DNA from: Alphaproteobacteria bacterium
Lineage (GTDB): Bacteria > Pseudomonadota > Alphaproteobacteria > UBA6615
Direction of reading: 5' to 3'
Assembly: GCA_021774445.1 (NCBI GenBank)
Contig: JAJFJA010000054.1
Location: 62,001-126,000 of the forward strand
DNA length: 64,000 bases
The position numbers were made by a program, and so were the translations under genes. Below are positions 38,444 to 47,817 of this stretch, in pieces (the first letter of the stretch is position 1; every line of letters begins with the position of its first letter). Below the pieces are notes generated by a model. It searched no databases. It was not told the origin of the DNA and saw only the letters and a list, made by a program, of their open reading frames with translations.

Positions 38444-38494
38444 AAGACTGCGTCGGGTTGGGCGTCCAGCAATCCAGCGACGCGTCGTCGCACT

Positions 38495-39001
38495 CTAACG
38501 GTCGTCGGCGTCGGGATAGACGCCCCACAGCTTCTCTTTTTCCGCCCAGCCGCGGATTCCGGCGACTTCGACGCGGCACCATACGCTATCGCATTCCACC
38601 AACTCACCGATCACGCCGGCCTCTGCCCGCGCCACCGGCGGCGCGCCGCCGTTTGCCGTGCGCCGCAGCGTCACCAACTTGTCCTGCATCAGCACCGTGC
38701 GCTTACCCGACAGCATCGATTGATGCACCCAGCCGGTGGTGCCCTGGTGATCGCGGATCTGTCGCCAGGTCTCGTATTCGGCGACGATTTCCACCGGCAG
38801 GTCGCGCCGCACGAACACCCAATCGATGGGATAGCGCACGCCCGGCCCGGTCCGCACATTGACCTCGCCCGCCCGTACGCTGACGAAACGCGGCAGTGGC
38901 AGGTCGCCCTCCGCCCACGCGGGGTTGGGCGACGCCAGCAAACTCGCGGCCATGAGTGCGATCGCCAGTACCGTCCGTCGTGCGCTTTTTCTGTTCGTCA
39001 T
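38495..39001 (-). CDS. Exported bacterial SH3-domain protein
   Basis: The 168-residue product has a signal peptide (TNRKSARRTVLAIALMAASL, with a cleavage site near AWA-EG). A bacterial SH3 domain follows (VNVRTGPGVRYPIDWVF, then GWVHQSMLSG) and a second SH3-like repeat ends with VAGIRGWAEKEKLWG. Such proteins act in the periplasm, often binding peptidoglycan peptides. The ATG at 39001 gives a clean signal peptide. It is divergent from the 2-hydroxyacid dehydrogenase gene. Confidence 0.88.
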   Translation of the reverse strand: MTNRKSARRTVLAIALMAASLLASPNPAWAEGDLPLPRFVSVRAGEVNVRTGPGVRYPIDWVFVRRDLPVEIVAEYETWRQIRDHQGTTGWVHQSMLSGKRTVLMQDKLVTLRRTANGGAPPVARAEAGVIGELVECDSVWCRVEVAGIRGWAEKEKLWGVYPDADDR

Positions 39002-39132
39002 CAAATCTACTTGCGCCCAACCAGCCTGCGCCTGCATTTATGAGAAACCGTCGCATCGGGTCAAGATCCGGCCGATGCGATCCTGTGCAATCCCACGCGA
39101 CGGACAATTGCACGGCAGCTATGGGGGCATCA

Positions 39133-40119
39133 ATGCCGAGCACCAAACCGCTGGTCGTTGTCACACGGAGGTTACCGGCGCCGGTCGAGGCGCGCATGAC
39201 CGAATTGTTCGACGCCCGGTTGAGTGTCGACGACCGTCCCATGACGCCGGCTCAGCTGACCGCCGCGATGGCCGAGGCCGATATCCTCGTCCCCACCGTG
39301 ACCGACCGTATCGACGCCGGCCTCATCGCCCGGGCCGGTGCGCGGCTCAAGCTGATCGCCAATTTCGGCAACGGCGTCGACAATATCGATCTCCATGCCG
39401 CCCATGACCGCCACATCACCGTGACCAATACGCCGAATGTCCTGACCGACGATACCGCCGACATGACCATGGCCCTGATCCTGGCGGTGCCGCGGCGTCT
39501 CGCCGAGGGCGCTCGTCTTCTCGAGAGCGCTCAGTGGACGGGCTGGTCGCCGACCTCGATGCTCGGCCATCGCATTTCCGGCAAGCGTCTCGGCATCGTC
39601 GGCATGGGCCGCATCGGCAGCGCCGTCGCCCGCCGCGCCCGCGGTTTCGGTCTGGCGGTGCACTATCACAACCGGCGTGCCGCCCACCCTGATCTGGAGG
39701 CCGAACTCCAGGCCACCTATTGGCCGTCGCTGGATCGCATGTTGGGTCAGGTGGACATCCTGTCCATCAACTGCCCGCGCACCCCGGCGACCTTTCATTT
39801 GCTGTCGCGTCACCGCCTCGGCCTGTTGCCGCCCCATGCCTATATCGTCAATACCTCCCGCGGCGAGGTCATCGACGAGCTCGCCCTCGCCGACCTGCTT
39901 GAGCAGGGCCGCATCGCCGGTGCCGGCCTCGATGTTTTCGAGCACGAGCCGGCCGTCGACCCCCGCCTGCTGAATCGCCCCAACACCGTCTTGCTGCCTC
40001 ATATGAGCTCCGCCACCATCGAGAGCCGCCACGAGATGGGCGAAAAAGTCGTCGTCAACATCAAGACCTTCGTCGACGGCCACACCCCGCCCGACCGCGT
40101 CCTGGAGATGATGTTCTAA
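39133..40119 (+). CDS. D-isomer-specific 2-hydroxyacid dehydrogenase (glyoxylate/hydroxypyruvate reductase-like)
   Basis: This NAD(P)H-dependent dehydrogenase reduces a 2-keto acid. The 328-residue product has the Rossmann GMGRIGSAVARRARGFG motif. The catalytic Arg lies in NTSRGEVIDE, the Glu in EHEPAVDP and the His in LLPHMSSAT. Its overall pattern resembles alphaproteobacterial glyoxylate reductases; the substrate is inferred. The ATG at 39133 is preferred; one at 39121 is also in frame. Confidence 0.92.
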   Translation: MPSTKPLVVVTRRLPAPVEARMTELFDARLSVDDRPMTPAQLTAAMAEADILVPTVTDRIDAGLIARAGARLKLIANFGNGVDNIDLHAAHDRHITVTNTPNVLTDDTADMTMALILAVPRRLAEGARLLESAQWTGWSPTSMLGHRISGKRLGIVGMGRIGSAVARRARGFGLAVHYHNRRAAHPDLEAELQATYWPSLDRMLGQVDILSINCPRTPATFHLLSRHRLGLLPPHAYIVNTSRGEVIDELALADLLEQGRIAGAGLDVFEHEPAVDPRLLNRPNTVLLPHMSSATIESRHEMGEKVVVNIKTFVDGHTPPDRVLEMMF

Positions 40120-40352
40120 GAGTGGTGACCGCGGCTTTCAGACTCACACCACCAATTGCTCTATAAGCTGGTCAAAGCATGCGGCGCTCTCTCGGCCCGA
40201 CTCTCGAGCTTGCTGTCAGGTCCGAGGGCTAGCTGGGTGCGTGTGCAATTCTCGCGACGCGGCCACTGTACCCTTATCCGGCGGTATACGGCCCTTCGCG
40301 ACAGGCGGTGCGCGACCAAGCGGGGGCAATGCCTCGGCCCGAACAAAACTGC

Positions 40353-41120
40353 TTAGCTTTCTTCCGTCTTGGCAGTTTCTTCGGCGTTCCACAGATGCTG
40401 ATTCGTTGCCCGACGATTGATCTCTTCAGGAGCCAAGGGTGGAACAATCCCATTCAACCAATCGCAACAGGCGGGAAGCCACAACGCTAAGCCATAGTTG
40501 ATGATACTGTGAAACGACTCTCTATATTTTTGGCCGCCTTCGTCAACCTCAAGAACCGAGTCAAGTTCAGTTGAGGTCCGAATATTCTCTGTAACTACAC
40601 CATATAGACGGCCGGAGAAATTGGAGTTGAGAACATGCGACCCACTCAACCCGGCAGGGCAGCTGAAACTCAGCTCCGCCGCAACGTAAGTATATCCAAG
40701 GTGGCTTTTGTGCTCAAGAAACCGCTGCACGTAGCCCTTAAACAAGCGCGGCGTCGGTGCCATGGCACCGGCCGCCGAGTGCTGCGGATATCCATAGGTA
40801 ACGACATCTAGGCCGTAACCCATGTCGTCGAACACCTCATTCACGGTCCATGTGATGTCCCGCTCGTCGGGTGGATCAATTTCGACAACAGCCAGATCTG
40901 CTTTGGGGTGGATACTGACTTCCCGAACGGAAAAAAGGGCACCAGCAGCGCGACTTCCGGGCAGTGCAACTACCAACTGGTCAGGCTTCAAGTCGCTTAC
41001 GACGTGGGCGGCGGTCAGCGCCACCTTCGGGTATCGGAAAACGAAACAGCTGCCAAGAAACGCCCCATCGTTGCGCCGTATGATAATTCCAGTGTTCTCG
41101 ATGGGGTTTGCAGTCCGCAT
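40353..41120 (-). CDS. Orphan trypsin-like serine protease, cytosolic, in an AT-richer island
   Basis: This is a trypsin-fold peptidase domain with an apparently complete triad: His in ALTAAHVV, Asp in PKADLAVVEI, and Ser in CPAGLSGSHVL. From the ATG at 41120 it is 255 residues and has no signal peptide or PDZ domain, unlike Deg proteases. The frame stays open to an ATG at 41252, adding a cysteine-rich 44-residue N-terminus of uncertain reality. Codon use is clearly AT-richer than the flanking genes, suggesting recent transfer. Similar solitary trypsin-like domains occur in biological-conflict loci, but no partner gene is visible. Confidence 0.75.
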   Translation of the reverse strand: MRTANPIENTGIIIRRNDGAFLGSCFVFRYPKVALTAAHVVSDLKPDQLVVALPGSRAAGALFSVREVSIHPKADLAVVEIDPPDERDITWTVNEVFDDMGYGLDVVTYGYPQHSAAGAMAPTPRLFKGYVQRFLEHKSHLGYTYVAAELSFSCPAGLSGSHVLNSNFSGRLYGVVTENIRTSTELDSVLEVDEGGQKYRESFHSIINYGLALWLPACCDWLNGIVPPLAPEEINRRATNQHLWNAEETAKTEES

Positions 41121-41285
41121 ATTGGAGATTTGTTGCCGTGCCCATGTTTGCGACCAGGGGCAACATTCTTGGCCGCAAAGATCCCCTAAGCAATACCCGA
41201 CCGGACAAGCAGCGCTAGCTAGCCGGAAAACCCGTGTCCGCCTTGCCGTCATCGTGCGGAACGGTTGCCCGGACCGGTGGTGCCC

Positions 41286-42071
41286 TTAGGCCGCTGGCAG
41301 TGCCGTAATCGTCGGCGCCGCGCCGCACAGCGCGCAGTGCGGATCCCGCGCCAGTTTGATCTGCCGGAATTCTGTACTCAACGCGTCGAAGAGCAGCATC
41401 CGTCCGGCCATGCTGTCGCCCAGGCTGAGCAGTTCTTTCAGGGTTTCCGTCGCCTGTAACGATCCCATCACGCCGCACAGCGCCCCGAGGATGCCGGCTT
41501 GCTCGCAGCGTGGTACCAGCGCCGGGTCCGGCGCTTCCGGGAACAGGCAGCGGTAGCACGGCGTCGGCGGATCGCCGCGCCGGAACGTGAACATCTGGCC
41601 TTCGAAGCGCAGCAGCGCCGCCGTCACCAGTGGCTTGCCGAGCAGATAGCAGGCGTCGTTGAGCAGATAACGCGTATCGAAATTGTCCGAACCGTCAACC
41701 ACCAGATCATGGCTGCCGATTAGCTCGGCCGCGTTCGCCGCGGTCAGCCGGGCGTTGTAGGGCACGACGTTGATACCCGGGTTGATCGCCGCGACCGTCT
41801 GCGCCGCGCTGTCGACCTTCGGTTTGCCGACATTAGCGGTGGCATGCACGACTTGCCGCTGCAGATTGGTCAGATCCACGTCGTCGTCATCGACGATCCC
41901 CAACGTGCCGACCCCTGCCGCGGCGAGATAAAGGATCACCGGCGCGCCGAGTCCGCCGGCACCGACCACCAGCACTTTGGCGGCCAGCAGCGTCTCTTGG
42001 CCCTCCTCGCCGATTTCGTCGAGGATCAGGTGGCGGGCGTAGCGGTGAAACTGTTCTTCGTTGAGTTCCAT
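41286..42071 (-). CDS. moeB: MoeB/ThiF family adenylyltransferase (E1-like)
   Basis: The enzyme adenylates the C-terminal glycine of a ubiquitin-like sulfur carrier such as MoaD or ThiS. The 261-residue product has the nucleotide motif VLVVGAGGLGAPVILYLA and the DDDDVDLTNLQRQ signature. Two CxxC zinc motifs are present (CYRCLFPE and CALCG). No rhodanese domain is attached. It is nine bases downstream of cysK, so it may serve a sulfur-transfer role; the exact carrier cannot be named. Confidence 0.9.
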   Translation of the reverse strand: MELNEEQFHRYARHLILDEIGEEGQETLLAAKVLVVGAGGLGAPVILYLAAAGVGTLGIVDDDDVDLTNLQRQVVHATANVGKPKVDSAAQTVAAINPGINVVPYNARLTAANAAELIGSHDLVVDGSDNFDTRYLLNDACYLLGKPLVTAALLRFEGQMFTFRRGDPPTPCYRCLFPEAPDPALVPRCEQAGILGALCGVMGSLQATETLKELLSLGDSMAGRMLLFDALSTEFRQIKLARDPHCALCGAAPTITALPAA

Positions 42072-42080
42072 GGCGTCACC

Positions 42081-43055
42081 TTACAGGCCGTCGAACAACG
42101 GCGTCGACAGATAGCGTTCGGCAAAGGACGGCACCATGACGACGATCAGCTTGTCCGTCATCTCCGGCCGCACGCCAATTTCCAGTGCCGCCGCCAAGGC
42201 CGCGCCCGAGGTGATGCCGCCGGGAATGCCGTCGAGCTGCGCCGCCCGCCGCGCCGTCGCGAAGGCGGTCTCGTTGGCGATCGGCAAAACCTCGTCGATC
42301 AGCGACGTATCCAGAGTATCCGGCACGAACCCGGCGCCGATCCCCTCGAGCTGATGTGCCCCCGCCGGCCCGCCGGACAGCACCGCGCTGTATTCCGGCT
42401 CTACCGCCACCATGCGGAGCGACGGTTTGCGCGCTTTCAACACCCGGCCGACGCCGGTCAAGGTGCCGCCGGTCCCCACCGGCGAGACCACCACATCCAC
42501 CGCGCCGGCACTGTCCTGCCAGATCTCTTCCGCCGTGGTGCCTTGATGGATTTCCGGATTGGCCGGGTTCATGAACTGTTGCAGGATGATCGCGTCGCCC
42601 AGTTTTTGTACCAGCGCCTCGGCCTCGGCGATGGCCCCTTGCATGCCGGCCGCTGCCGGCGTCAGCACCAACTCGGCCCCCATGAACAGCAGCATCTTGC
42701 GCCGCTCTTGCGACATCGACTCGGGCATGGTCAGGATCAATCGGTAGCCCTTGGCGGCGCAGATGAACGCCAGCGCGATCCCGGTATTGCCGCTCGTCGG
42801 CTCGATAATCACCGTGTCGGCGCCGATCCGTCCGTCCCGTTCGGCCGCTTCGATCATCGCCAGACCGATGCGGTCCTTTACCGAGGCCAGCGGATTGAAG
42901 AATTCCAATTTCGCCACGATCGCGGCTTTGCAGCCGGCTTCCGCCGCCAGGCGCGGCACCCGCACCATCGGCGTCGCCCCGATGGTATCGAGAATCGAGC
43001 CATAGATGCGGCCCCGTGGTCCCTGCCGGCGGCTCGGGCAGTCATCGCCAGTCAT
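42081..43055 (-). CDS. cysK: Cysteine synthase (O-acetylserine sulfhydrylase)
   Basis: The product is a PLP enzyme that makes cysteine from O-acetylserine and sulfide. The 324-residue product has the PLP lysine Lys60 in [11 protein letters not shown], the substrate loop [11 protein letters not shown] and the phosphate-binding [13 protein letters not shown]. The ATG at 43055 is preferred over a longer frame that would run into the Rrf2 gene. It follows the Rrf2-type regulator by 17 bases, implying co-transcription and possible control. Confidence 0.93.
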   Translation of the reverse strand: MTGDDCPSRRQGPRGRIYGSILDTIGATPMVRVPRLAAEAGCKAAIVAKLEFFNPLASVKDRIGLAMIEAAERDGRIGADTVIIEPTSGNTGIALAFICAAKGYRLILTMPESMSQERRKMLLFMGAELVLTPAAAGMQGAIAEAEALVQKLGDAIILQQFMNPANPEIHQGTTAEEIWQDSAGAVDVVVSPVGTGGTLTGVGRVLKARKPSLRMVAVEPEYSAVLSGGPAGAHQLEGIGAGFVPDTLDTSLIDEVLPIANETAFATARRAAQLDGIPGGITSGAALAAALEIGVRPEMTDKLIVVMVPSFAERYLSTPLFDGL

Positions 43056-43072
43056 GCCCCGCGGACCTTGGC

Positions 43073-43522
43073 TCAAATCGCGTAGTCGGGCTGCGCCGCC
43101 CCGGCCCGCTGAACCTGCGAACCTTGGGCCCGGCTGCACAGGTCTTGCAGGCTGATGCCGTCCAGCCGCGCCATGAAGTCGTCGTGCGCTTCTCGCCACA
43201 TCGGCAGCACCACGTCATGGCCCAGGGGCGAACCGGCGGCCGGCGGCCCGTCCTCGCTATCCCCGGTGCCGATCACCCGCACGATATCGCCGACCGAGAT
43301 GCGCCGTCTTTCCCGCGCCAACCGGTAACCGCCGCGCGGTCCGCGCACGCCGGTCAGGATATTGGCCCGCACCAGTTGCTGCAGCACTTGTTCCAGATAG
43401 CGCCGCGGGATGCGCTGGCGTTTGGTGATCTCGACGCTTTGCACCGGCCCTGCATTGCCGTTATAGGCGATGTCCAACACCGCCTCGATGGCGAACAGCG
43501 TCTTTCGCGGCGCCCGCATCAT
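43073..43522 (-). CDS. Rrf2-family transcriptional regulator lacking the Fe-S cysteines
   Basis: The 149-residue winged-helix protein has [20 protein letters not shown] and [16 protein letters not shown], the DNA-binding and wing segments of Rrf2 proteins. IscR and NsrR carry three cysteines after the wing; here that region ([15 protein letters not shown]) has none. A cysteine-free Rrf2 next to cysK recalls CymR, which controls sulfur metabolism together with CysK, so a similar role is plausible. It overlaps dut by four bases. Confidence 0.88.
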   Translation of the reverse strand: MMRAPRKTLFAIEAVLDIAYNGNAGPVQSVEITKRQRIPRRYLEQVLQQLVRANILTGVRGPRGGYRLARERRRISVGDIVRVIGTGDSEDGPPAAGSPLGHDVVLPMWREAHDDFMARLDGISLQDLCSRAQGSQVQRAGAAQPDYAI

Positions 43523-44001
43523 GCCGCACCACGCCCCGCCTCGTCGCCGGTCCCGGTCCCGGTCGAGCCGAAGCCACCGGCCCCGCGCCTGCTTTCCGGC
43601 AAGACCTCGGCTTGTCGCCAGACGGCGCGAGTCACCGGCGCGATCACCATCTGCGCGATGCGCATGCCGCGCTCGATCGTGAACGCCGTTTGTCCGAGAT
43701 TGGCCAGGATCACCCCGACCTCGCCACGATAGTCCGCATCGATGGTGCCGGGGCTGTTGAGCACCGCGAGGCCATGTTTCAACGCCAGTCCGGAGCGCGG
43801 CCGCACCTGTGCTTCATGACCGTCGGGCAGCGCGATCGTCAGGCCGGTCGGCACCAGCGCCCGCTCGCCCGGCGCCAGGGTGACGCTGTCGGCCACCGCC
43901 GCCAGCAAATCCATCCCCGCGCTGCCTTCCGTGGCATAGCCGGGTAACGGCAAATCCGACCCGTGCGGCAGTTGGGTGACGGCGACCATCACATCGCTCA
44001 T
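43519..44001 (-). CDS. dut: Deoxyuridine 5'-triphosphate nucleotidohydrolase
   Basis: dUTPase hydrolyses dUTP to dUMP, preventing uracil incorporation and feeding thymidylate synthesis. The 160-residue product shows the five motifs of the trimeric enzyme: [45 protein letters not shown] and the C-terminal [10 protein letters not shown]. It overlaps coaBC by four bases, the classic coaBC-dut order. Confidence 0.96.
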   Translation of the reverse strand: MSDVMVAVTQLPHGSDLPLPGYATEGSAGMDLLAAVADSVTLAPGERALVPTGLTIALPDGHEAQVRPRSGLALKHGLAVLNSPGTIDADYRGEVGVILANLGQTAFTIERGMRIAQMVIAPVTRAVWRQAEVLPESRRGAGGFGSTGTGTGDEAGRGAA

Positions 44002-45218
44002 GCCGCACTCCCGGTTTGCTCGCCGGCACCTAATTCATCGGCAATCCGTTGCGCCAGTTTCCTGGCCACCTCTTCTTTCGCCATCTCCGGCCAGCTCTCC
44101 ATGCCCTCGGCGGTGATCAGATGAACTTGATTATGGCTGCCGCCGAACGTGCCGCGCGCCGCCGAAACGTCGTTGGCCACGATCCAGTCACAGCCTTTGC
44201 TGTCCAGTTTGGCCTTACCGTTCGCCGCCAGATTTTCCGTTTCCGCCGCAAAGCCCACGACCAATTGCGGCCGGCGGTTGGTGGCCTCACTGAGCCGCCG
44301 CAGGATATCCGGGTTTTCGGTCAGCGCCAGCGCCAGCGGTGCCCCGGCCGTTTTCTTCAGTTTTTGTGCCGCTTGCTTGTCTACCCGCCAGTCGGCGACG
44401 GCCGCCGCGCAGACCGCCACATCCGCCGGCAGCGCCGCTTCGCACGCCGCCAGCATGTCGGCCGCCGTTTCCACCTTAACGGTCTCGACACCCACCGGGT
44501 CGACCAGCGCCGTCGGCCCGGTCACCAAGGTCGTGCGCGCCCCGAGGGCGGCCAGCGCCGTCGCCACCGCATGGCCTTGCCGGCCGGAGGAGCGGTTGGC
44601 GATATAGCGCACCGGATCGATCGGCTCATGGGTCGGCCCACTGGTGACCAGCGCATGCCGCCCGGCCAAGGCACGGCCGGCGCCCAGCAATGTCGCCACC
44701 GCGGCGACGATGTCCACCGGCTCGGCCATCCGGCCTTCGCCGAACTCGCCGCAGGCCATGTCGCCGCGTTCGGGGCCGACCACGGCGATCCCGCGGGCCG
44801 CCAGCGTCGCCATATTCTGCTGCGTCGCGACATGCTCCCACATGCGTACATTCATCGCCGGCGCCACCAGCACCCGCTTGTCGGTGGCCAACAGCGCCGT
44901 GCTGGCCAGGTCGTCCGCCAATCCCGCCACCATCTTCGCCAGCAGATCAGCCGTTGCCGGGGCCACCACCAACAGGTCGGCATCGCGGGACAGTTGGATA
45001 TGTCCCAGCTCCGCTTCGTCGGTCAGCGAGAACAGCTCGCCATAGACTTTATCCTCGCTCAGCGCCGACACCGCCAGGGGCGTTACGAACTGCGCCCCGC
45101 CGCTGGTCAGGATGCAGCGCACCGCTGCCCCTTCCGCCCGCAGCCGCCGGATCAGGTCGAGGCTCTTATAGGCCGCGATACCGCCCGCGATGATCAGCAA
45201 AACCCGTTTGCCCTGCAT
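43998..45218 (-). CDS. coaBC: Bifunctional phosphopantothenoylcysteine decarboxylase/phosphopantothenate-cysteine ligase
   Basis: CoaBC carries out two steps of coenzyme A synthesis. The 406-residue product has the flavin-dependent CoaC half ([18 protein letters not shown], and the catalytic [10 protein letters not shown]) and the CoaB half ([20 protein letters not shown], then [11 protein letters not shown]). The ATG at 45218 is chosen; a TTG at 45236 is in frame but unconserved. It lies 103 bases after ubiB. Confidence 0.95.
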   Translation of the reverse strand: MQGKRVLLIIAGGIAAYKSLDLIRRLRAEGAAVRCILTSGGAQFVTPLAVSALSEDKVYGELFSLTDEAELGHIQLSRDADLLVVAPATADLLAKMVAGLADDLASTALLATDKRVLVAPAMNVRMWEHVATQQNMATLAARGIAVVGPERGDMACGEFGEGRMAEPVDIVAAVATLLGAGRALAGRHALVTSGPTHEPIDPVRYIANRSSGRQGHAVATALAALGARTTLVTGPTALVDPVGVETVKVETAADMLAACEAALPADVAVCAAAVADWRVDKQAAQKLKKTAGAPLALALTENPDILRRLSEATNRRPQLVVGFAAETENLAANGKAKLDSKGCDWIVANDVSAARGTFGGSHNQVHLITAEGMESWPEMAKEEVARKLAQRIADELGAGEQTGSAA

Positions 45219-45321
45219 CACCTGTATGAACTCCAAAAAATACGGAGAAAACTTGTACTTAAACTAGTGGCCGCGCCACCAAACTGCAAGGCGCGGGGGA
45301 TGAAGTCCCTCGTCCCGAAGA

Positions 45322-46902
45322 TCAAAGCCCCGCCAGCCAGGCGCCGACCAGGCCAGCCACCAACACCACGGCCAGCCACGATAGCCAGCGCCCCGCGCCC
45401 GCCCGGTCACGCTGCGCCAGATCCAACCGCAACGAGCCATCCGCCATCTGCCCGGCCGCCCGTTCCAGATTGGCCACCAGGGCGGGCACGCGGCGCAGAC
45501 TGTCCACCAGCTCCCGTCCCGCCTCCACCAGTCGGGCCTCGGGGCCGCGGTTTTCCCGCATCCACTCTTCCACCAAGGGCTGTGCCAGCACCCACATATT
45601 CGCTTCCGGGGCCAGCATCCGCCCAACCCCTTCCGCCAGCAGCATGGTTTTCTGCAACAGCAGCAGCTGTGGCTGGGTCTCCATGTCGAATTGTTCCGTC
45701 ACCTGAAACAGCTGCGCCAGCAACCGCGCGATGGAGATGTCCCCGGTCGGCCGGCCGAAGATCGGTTCGGCGATCGCCCGCAACGCCTGCATGAAGCGCT
45801 CCCGCGACTGCTCTCGCGGCACATAACCGGCATCGAAATGCACATCCGCGACCCGGCCGTAATCCTGGGTCAGGAATCCCAGCAGCATGTCGGCCAGGAA
45901 GTGACGGGTCTTGCGGTCCAACCGCCCCATGATCCCGAAATCGATCGCGACCAAGGCGCCGTCCGCGTCGATGAAGACGTTACCGGGATGCATATCGCCG
46001 TGGAAAAACCCATCCCGGAACACCTGGTTGAAGAACGCCGCCGCCGCCCGCCGGACGATCTCCAAGCCGTCATGACCGGCCGCCTGCAAAGCCGCCACGT
46101 CGTGCAGCGGCGTGCCGCTGATGCGTTCTGTGGTCAACACCCGCCGGGCGGTCCGCACCCAGTCCACGCCGGGGATCCGGTAGGTGGTATCGCCGCGAAA
46201 ATTGTCCCGCAATTCGGAAGCCGCCGCCGCCTCCATCCGCAAGTCCATTTCCAGTCGCACGGTTTCGGCGAAGGTTTCCACCGCCTCCACCGGCCTCAGC
46301 CGCCGTAACTTCGGCTGCGTTCGTTCGGTCAGCTCCGCCACCCAGCGGAACAGCACCAGGTCACGCTCGAAGGCCTGCTCGATCGCCGGCCGCAATACCT
46401 TCACCGCCACCGCCCGGCCGGGCGCGCCGTCCGCTTCTCGGGTCACGGCGAAATGCACTTGCGCGATCGACGCCGCCGCCACCGGTTCGTCATCGAATTG
46501 TTCGAACAGGCTGTCGATATCCTGGCCCAGTTCGGCCTCGACGGTCGCCCGCGCCGCCGCGCTGGCGAAGGCGGGCAGGCGGTCCTGCAGCCGCGACAAA
46601 TCCGTCGCCAACGCCTCGCCGACCAGGTCCGACCGGGTACTCAAGGCTTGGCCCAATTTAATGAAACTCGGTCCCAAGCGGTGCAACGCCAGGGCCAGCC
46701 GTTCCCCCGGACGCAGCCCCGCGACCGCCGGATCCTTGCGCCGCCAGATCAGCCGCGCCGGTCGCGCGATCCAGCCCGCCGCCGGCAACCAATCCAGCAC
46801 GAACAATGCGTCATGCCGGGCTAAAGTGGTGGCGATTGCCAGCAGCCGCAGCAGGTTGCGCGGCGTATGCAGCAGGGTCGTCCGGTGGTTGACGCGGCGC
46901 AT
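45322..46902 (-). CDS. ubiB: Ubiquinone biosynthesis protein UbiB (ABC1/COQ8 kinase-like)
   Basis: UbiB is an atypical kinase-fold ATPase required for ubiquinone synthesis. The roughly 526-residue product has the family KxGQ motif (FIKLGQALSTRSDL), the alanine-rich loop EPVAAASIAQVHFA and VAVKVLRP. The catalytic segments HGDMHPGNVF and AIDFGIMGRL follow. A C-terminal hydrophobic helix (LAVVLVAGLVGAWLAG) should anchor it to the inner membrane. The ATG at 46902 begins the family N-terminus; upstream in-frame codons overlap ubiE. Confidence 0.94.
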   Translation of the reverse strand: MRRVNHRTTLLHTPRNLLRLLAIATTLARHDALFVLDWLPAAGWIARPARLIWRRKDPAVAGLRPGERLALALHRLGPSFIKLGQALSTRSDLVGEALATDLSRLQDRLPAFASAAARATVEAELGQDIDSLFEQFDDEPVAAASIAQVHFAVTREADGAPGRAVAVKVLRPAIEQAFERDLVLFRWVAELTERTQPKLRRLRPVEAVETFAETVRLEMDLRMEAAAASELRDNFRGDTTYRIPGVDWVRTARRVLTTERISGTPLHDVAALQAAGHDGLEIVRRAAAAFFNQVFRDGFFHGDMHPGNVFIDADGALVAIDFGIMGRLDRKTRHFLADMLLGFLTQDYGRVADVHFDAGYVPREQSRERFMQALRAIAEPIFGRPTGDISIARLLAQLFQVTEQFDMETQPQLLLLQKTMLLAEGVGRMLAPEANMWVLAQPLVEEWMRENRGPEARLVEAGRELVDSLRRVPALVANLERAAGQMADGSLRLDLAQRDRAGAGRWLSWLAVVLVAGLVGAWLAGL

Positions 46903-46924
46903 GCTGGGCGATCGCACCGCGGCT

Positions 46925-47674
46925 TCAGATCCGCCAGGCCGAGTGGATTGCCGCGATGCCACCCGACAGATTGCGCACCGACACCTGACCCAGTCCGGCG
47001 GCTTCCACCATGGCCGCCAGCTCGCTTTGCGCCGGAAAGCGCCGGATGCTTTCCACCAGGTAACGGTAGGAGTCGGCGTCGCCGGCCACCAGTTTGCCTA
47101 ACCATGGCAGCACCCTGAAAGAATAGCGCTCGTAGATCTCCCCCAACAACGGCACCGCCACATGGCTGAACTCCAAGCACATGAAGCGCCCCGCCGGCTT
47201 CAGCACCCGCTGGGCCTCCGCCAGCACGGCATCGATATGGGTCGTATTGCGCAGGCCGAAGGCGATCGTGTAGGCGTCTACCGACCGGTCGGCCAGCGGC
47301 AACGCCTCGCCATTGCCGCAGACCCAGGCGACCTCGCCGAGCCGACCGCGATCGGTCGCCCGGTCTCGTCCCACCGCAACCATCTCCGGGCTCAAATCGC
47401 ACACGGTCGCCCGGCCCTCGCCACCGGTCCGGTCCAGGAACCGCATGGCGATATCGCCGGTGCCGCCGGCGACATCGAGCAAATGCGTGCCCGGCCGCGG
47501 CGCCAGCCAATCCAGCATGGCGGTCTTCCACAACCGGTGAATGCCGCCGCTCATCAGGTCGTTCATCAGATCGTAGCGGCCGGCGACCGAGGCGAATACC
47601 GCTTGCACCCGCGCCGCTTTCTCGGCTGCCGGTATGTCGCGAAAGCCGAAGCTGGCGGTCTCCCGATCGGTCAT
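46925..47674 (-). CDS. ubiE: Ubiquinone/menaquinone C-methyltransferase UbiE
   Basis: UbiE is a SAM-dependent methyltransferase of the quinone pathway. The 249-residue product has the SAM motif HLLDVAGGTGDIAMRFL. The family signatures YDLMNDLMSGGIHRLWK and LEFSHVAVPLL are also present. It is the first gene of the ubiE-ubiB pair and is divergent from mutM across 143 bases. Confidence 0.96.
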   Translation of the reverse strand: MTDRETASFGFRDIPAAEKAARVQAVFASVAGRYDLMNDLMSGGIHRLWKTAMLDWLAPRPGTHLLDVAGGTGDIAMRFLDRTGGEGRATVCDLSPEMVAVGRDRATDRGRLGEVAWVCGNGEALPLADRSVDAYTIAFGLRNTTHIDAVLAEAQRVLKPAGRFMCLEFSHVAVPLLGEIYERYSFRVLPWLGKLVAGDADSYRYLVESIRRFPAQSELAAMVEAAGLGQVSVRNLSGGIAAIHSAWRI

Positions 47675-47782
47675 GGCGTGACCTTAGACGAGGCTATTGC
47701 GGCACGCCAGCATGTGCCGCCGCGTTGCTCGTGGCTGCGGCGCATCGTCGCGAGCAGCCATGAAATGGTGGCGGGCACGCCA

Positions 47783-47811
47783 TAGGCAGGTACCGACGCC
47801 CCTTCTATAGT
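47783..47811 (+). promoter_or_regulatory. Candidate mutM promoter implying a leaderless mRNA
   Basis: TAGGCA (47783-47788) and TATAGT (47806-47811) are spaced by 17 bases. The mutM ATG at 47818 lies six bases after the -10 box, so transcription should begin at the start codon. No Shine-Dalgarno sequence precedes the ATG. Confidence 0.55.
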
Positions 47812-47817
47812 GCCGCC

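Noticed and set aside
40120..40352. tRNA gene or attachment site at the edge of the AT-richer island
   Set aside because: No cloverleaf, CCA-like end or flanking direct repeat could be seen.
41121..41252. Cysteine-rich N-terminal extension of the trypsin-like protein
   Set aside because: The frame is open, but the stretch has no family similarity and lies outside the protease domain; kept only as an alternative start.
44049..45794. 581-codon plus-strand open frame opposite coaBC and ubiB
   Set aside because: Spans two well-supported genes and an intergenic gap; Arg/His/Gln-rich low-complexity translation.
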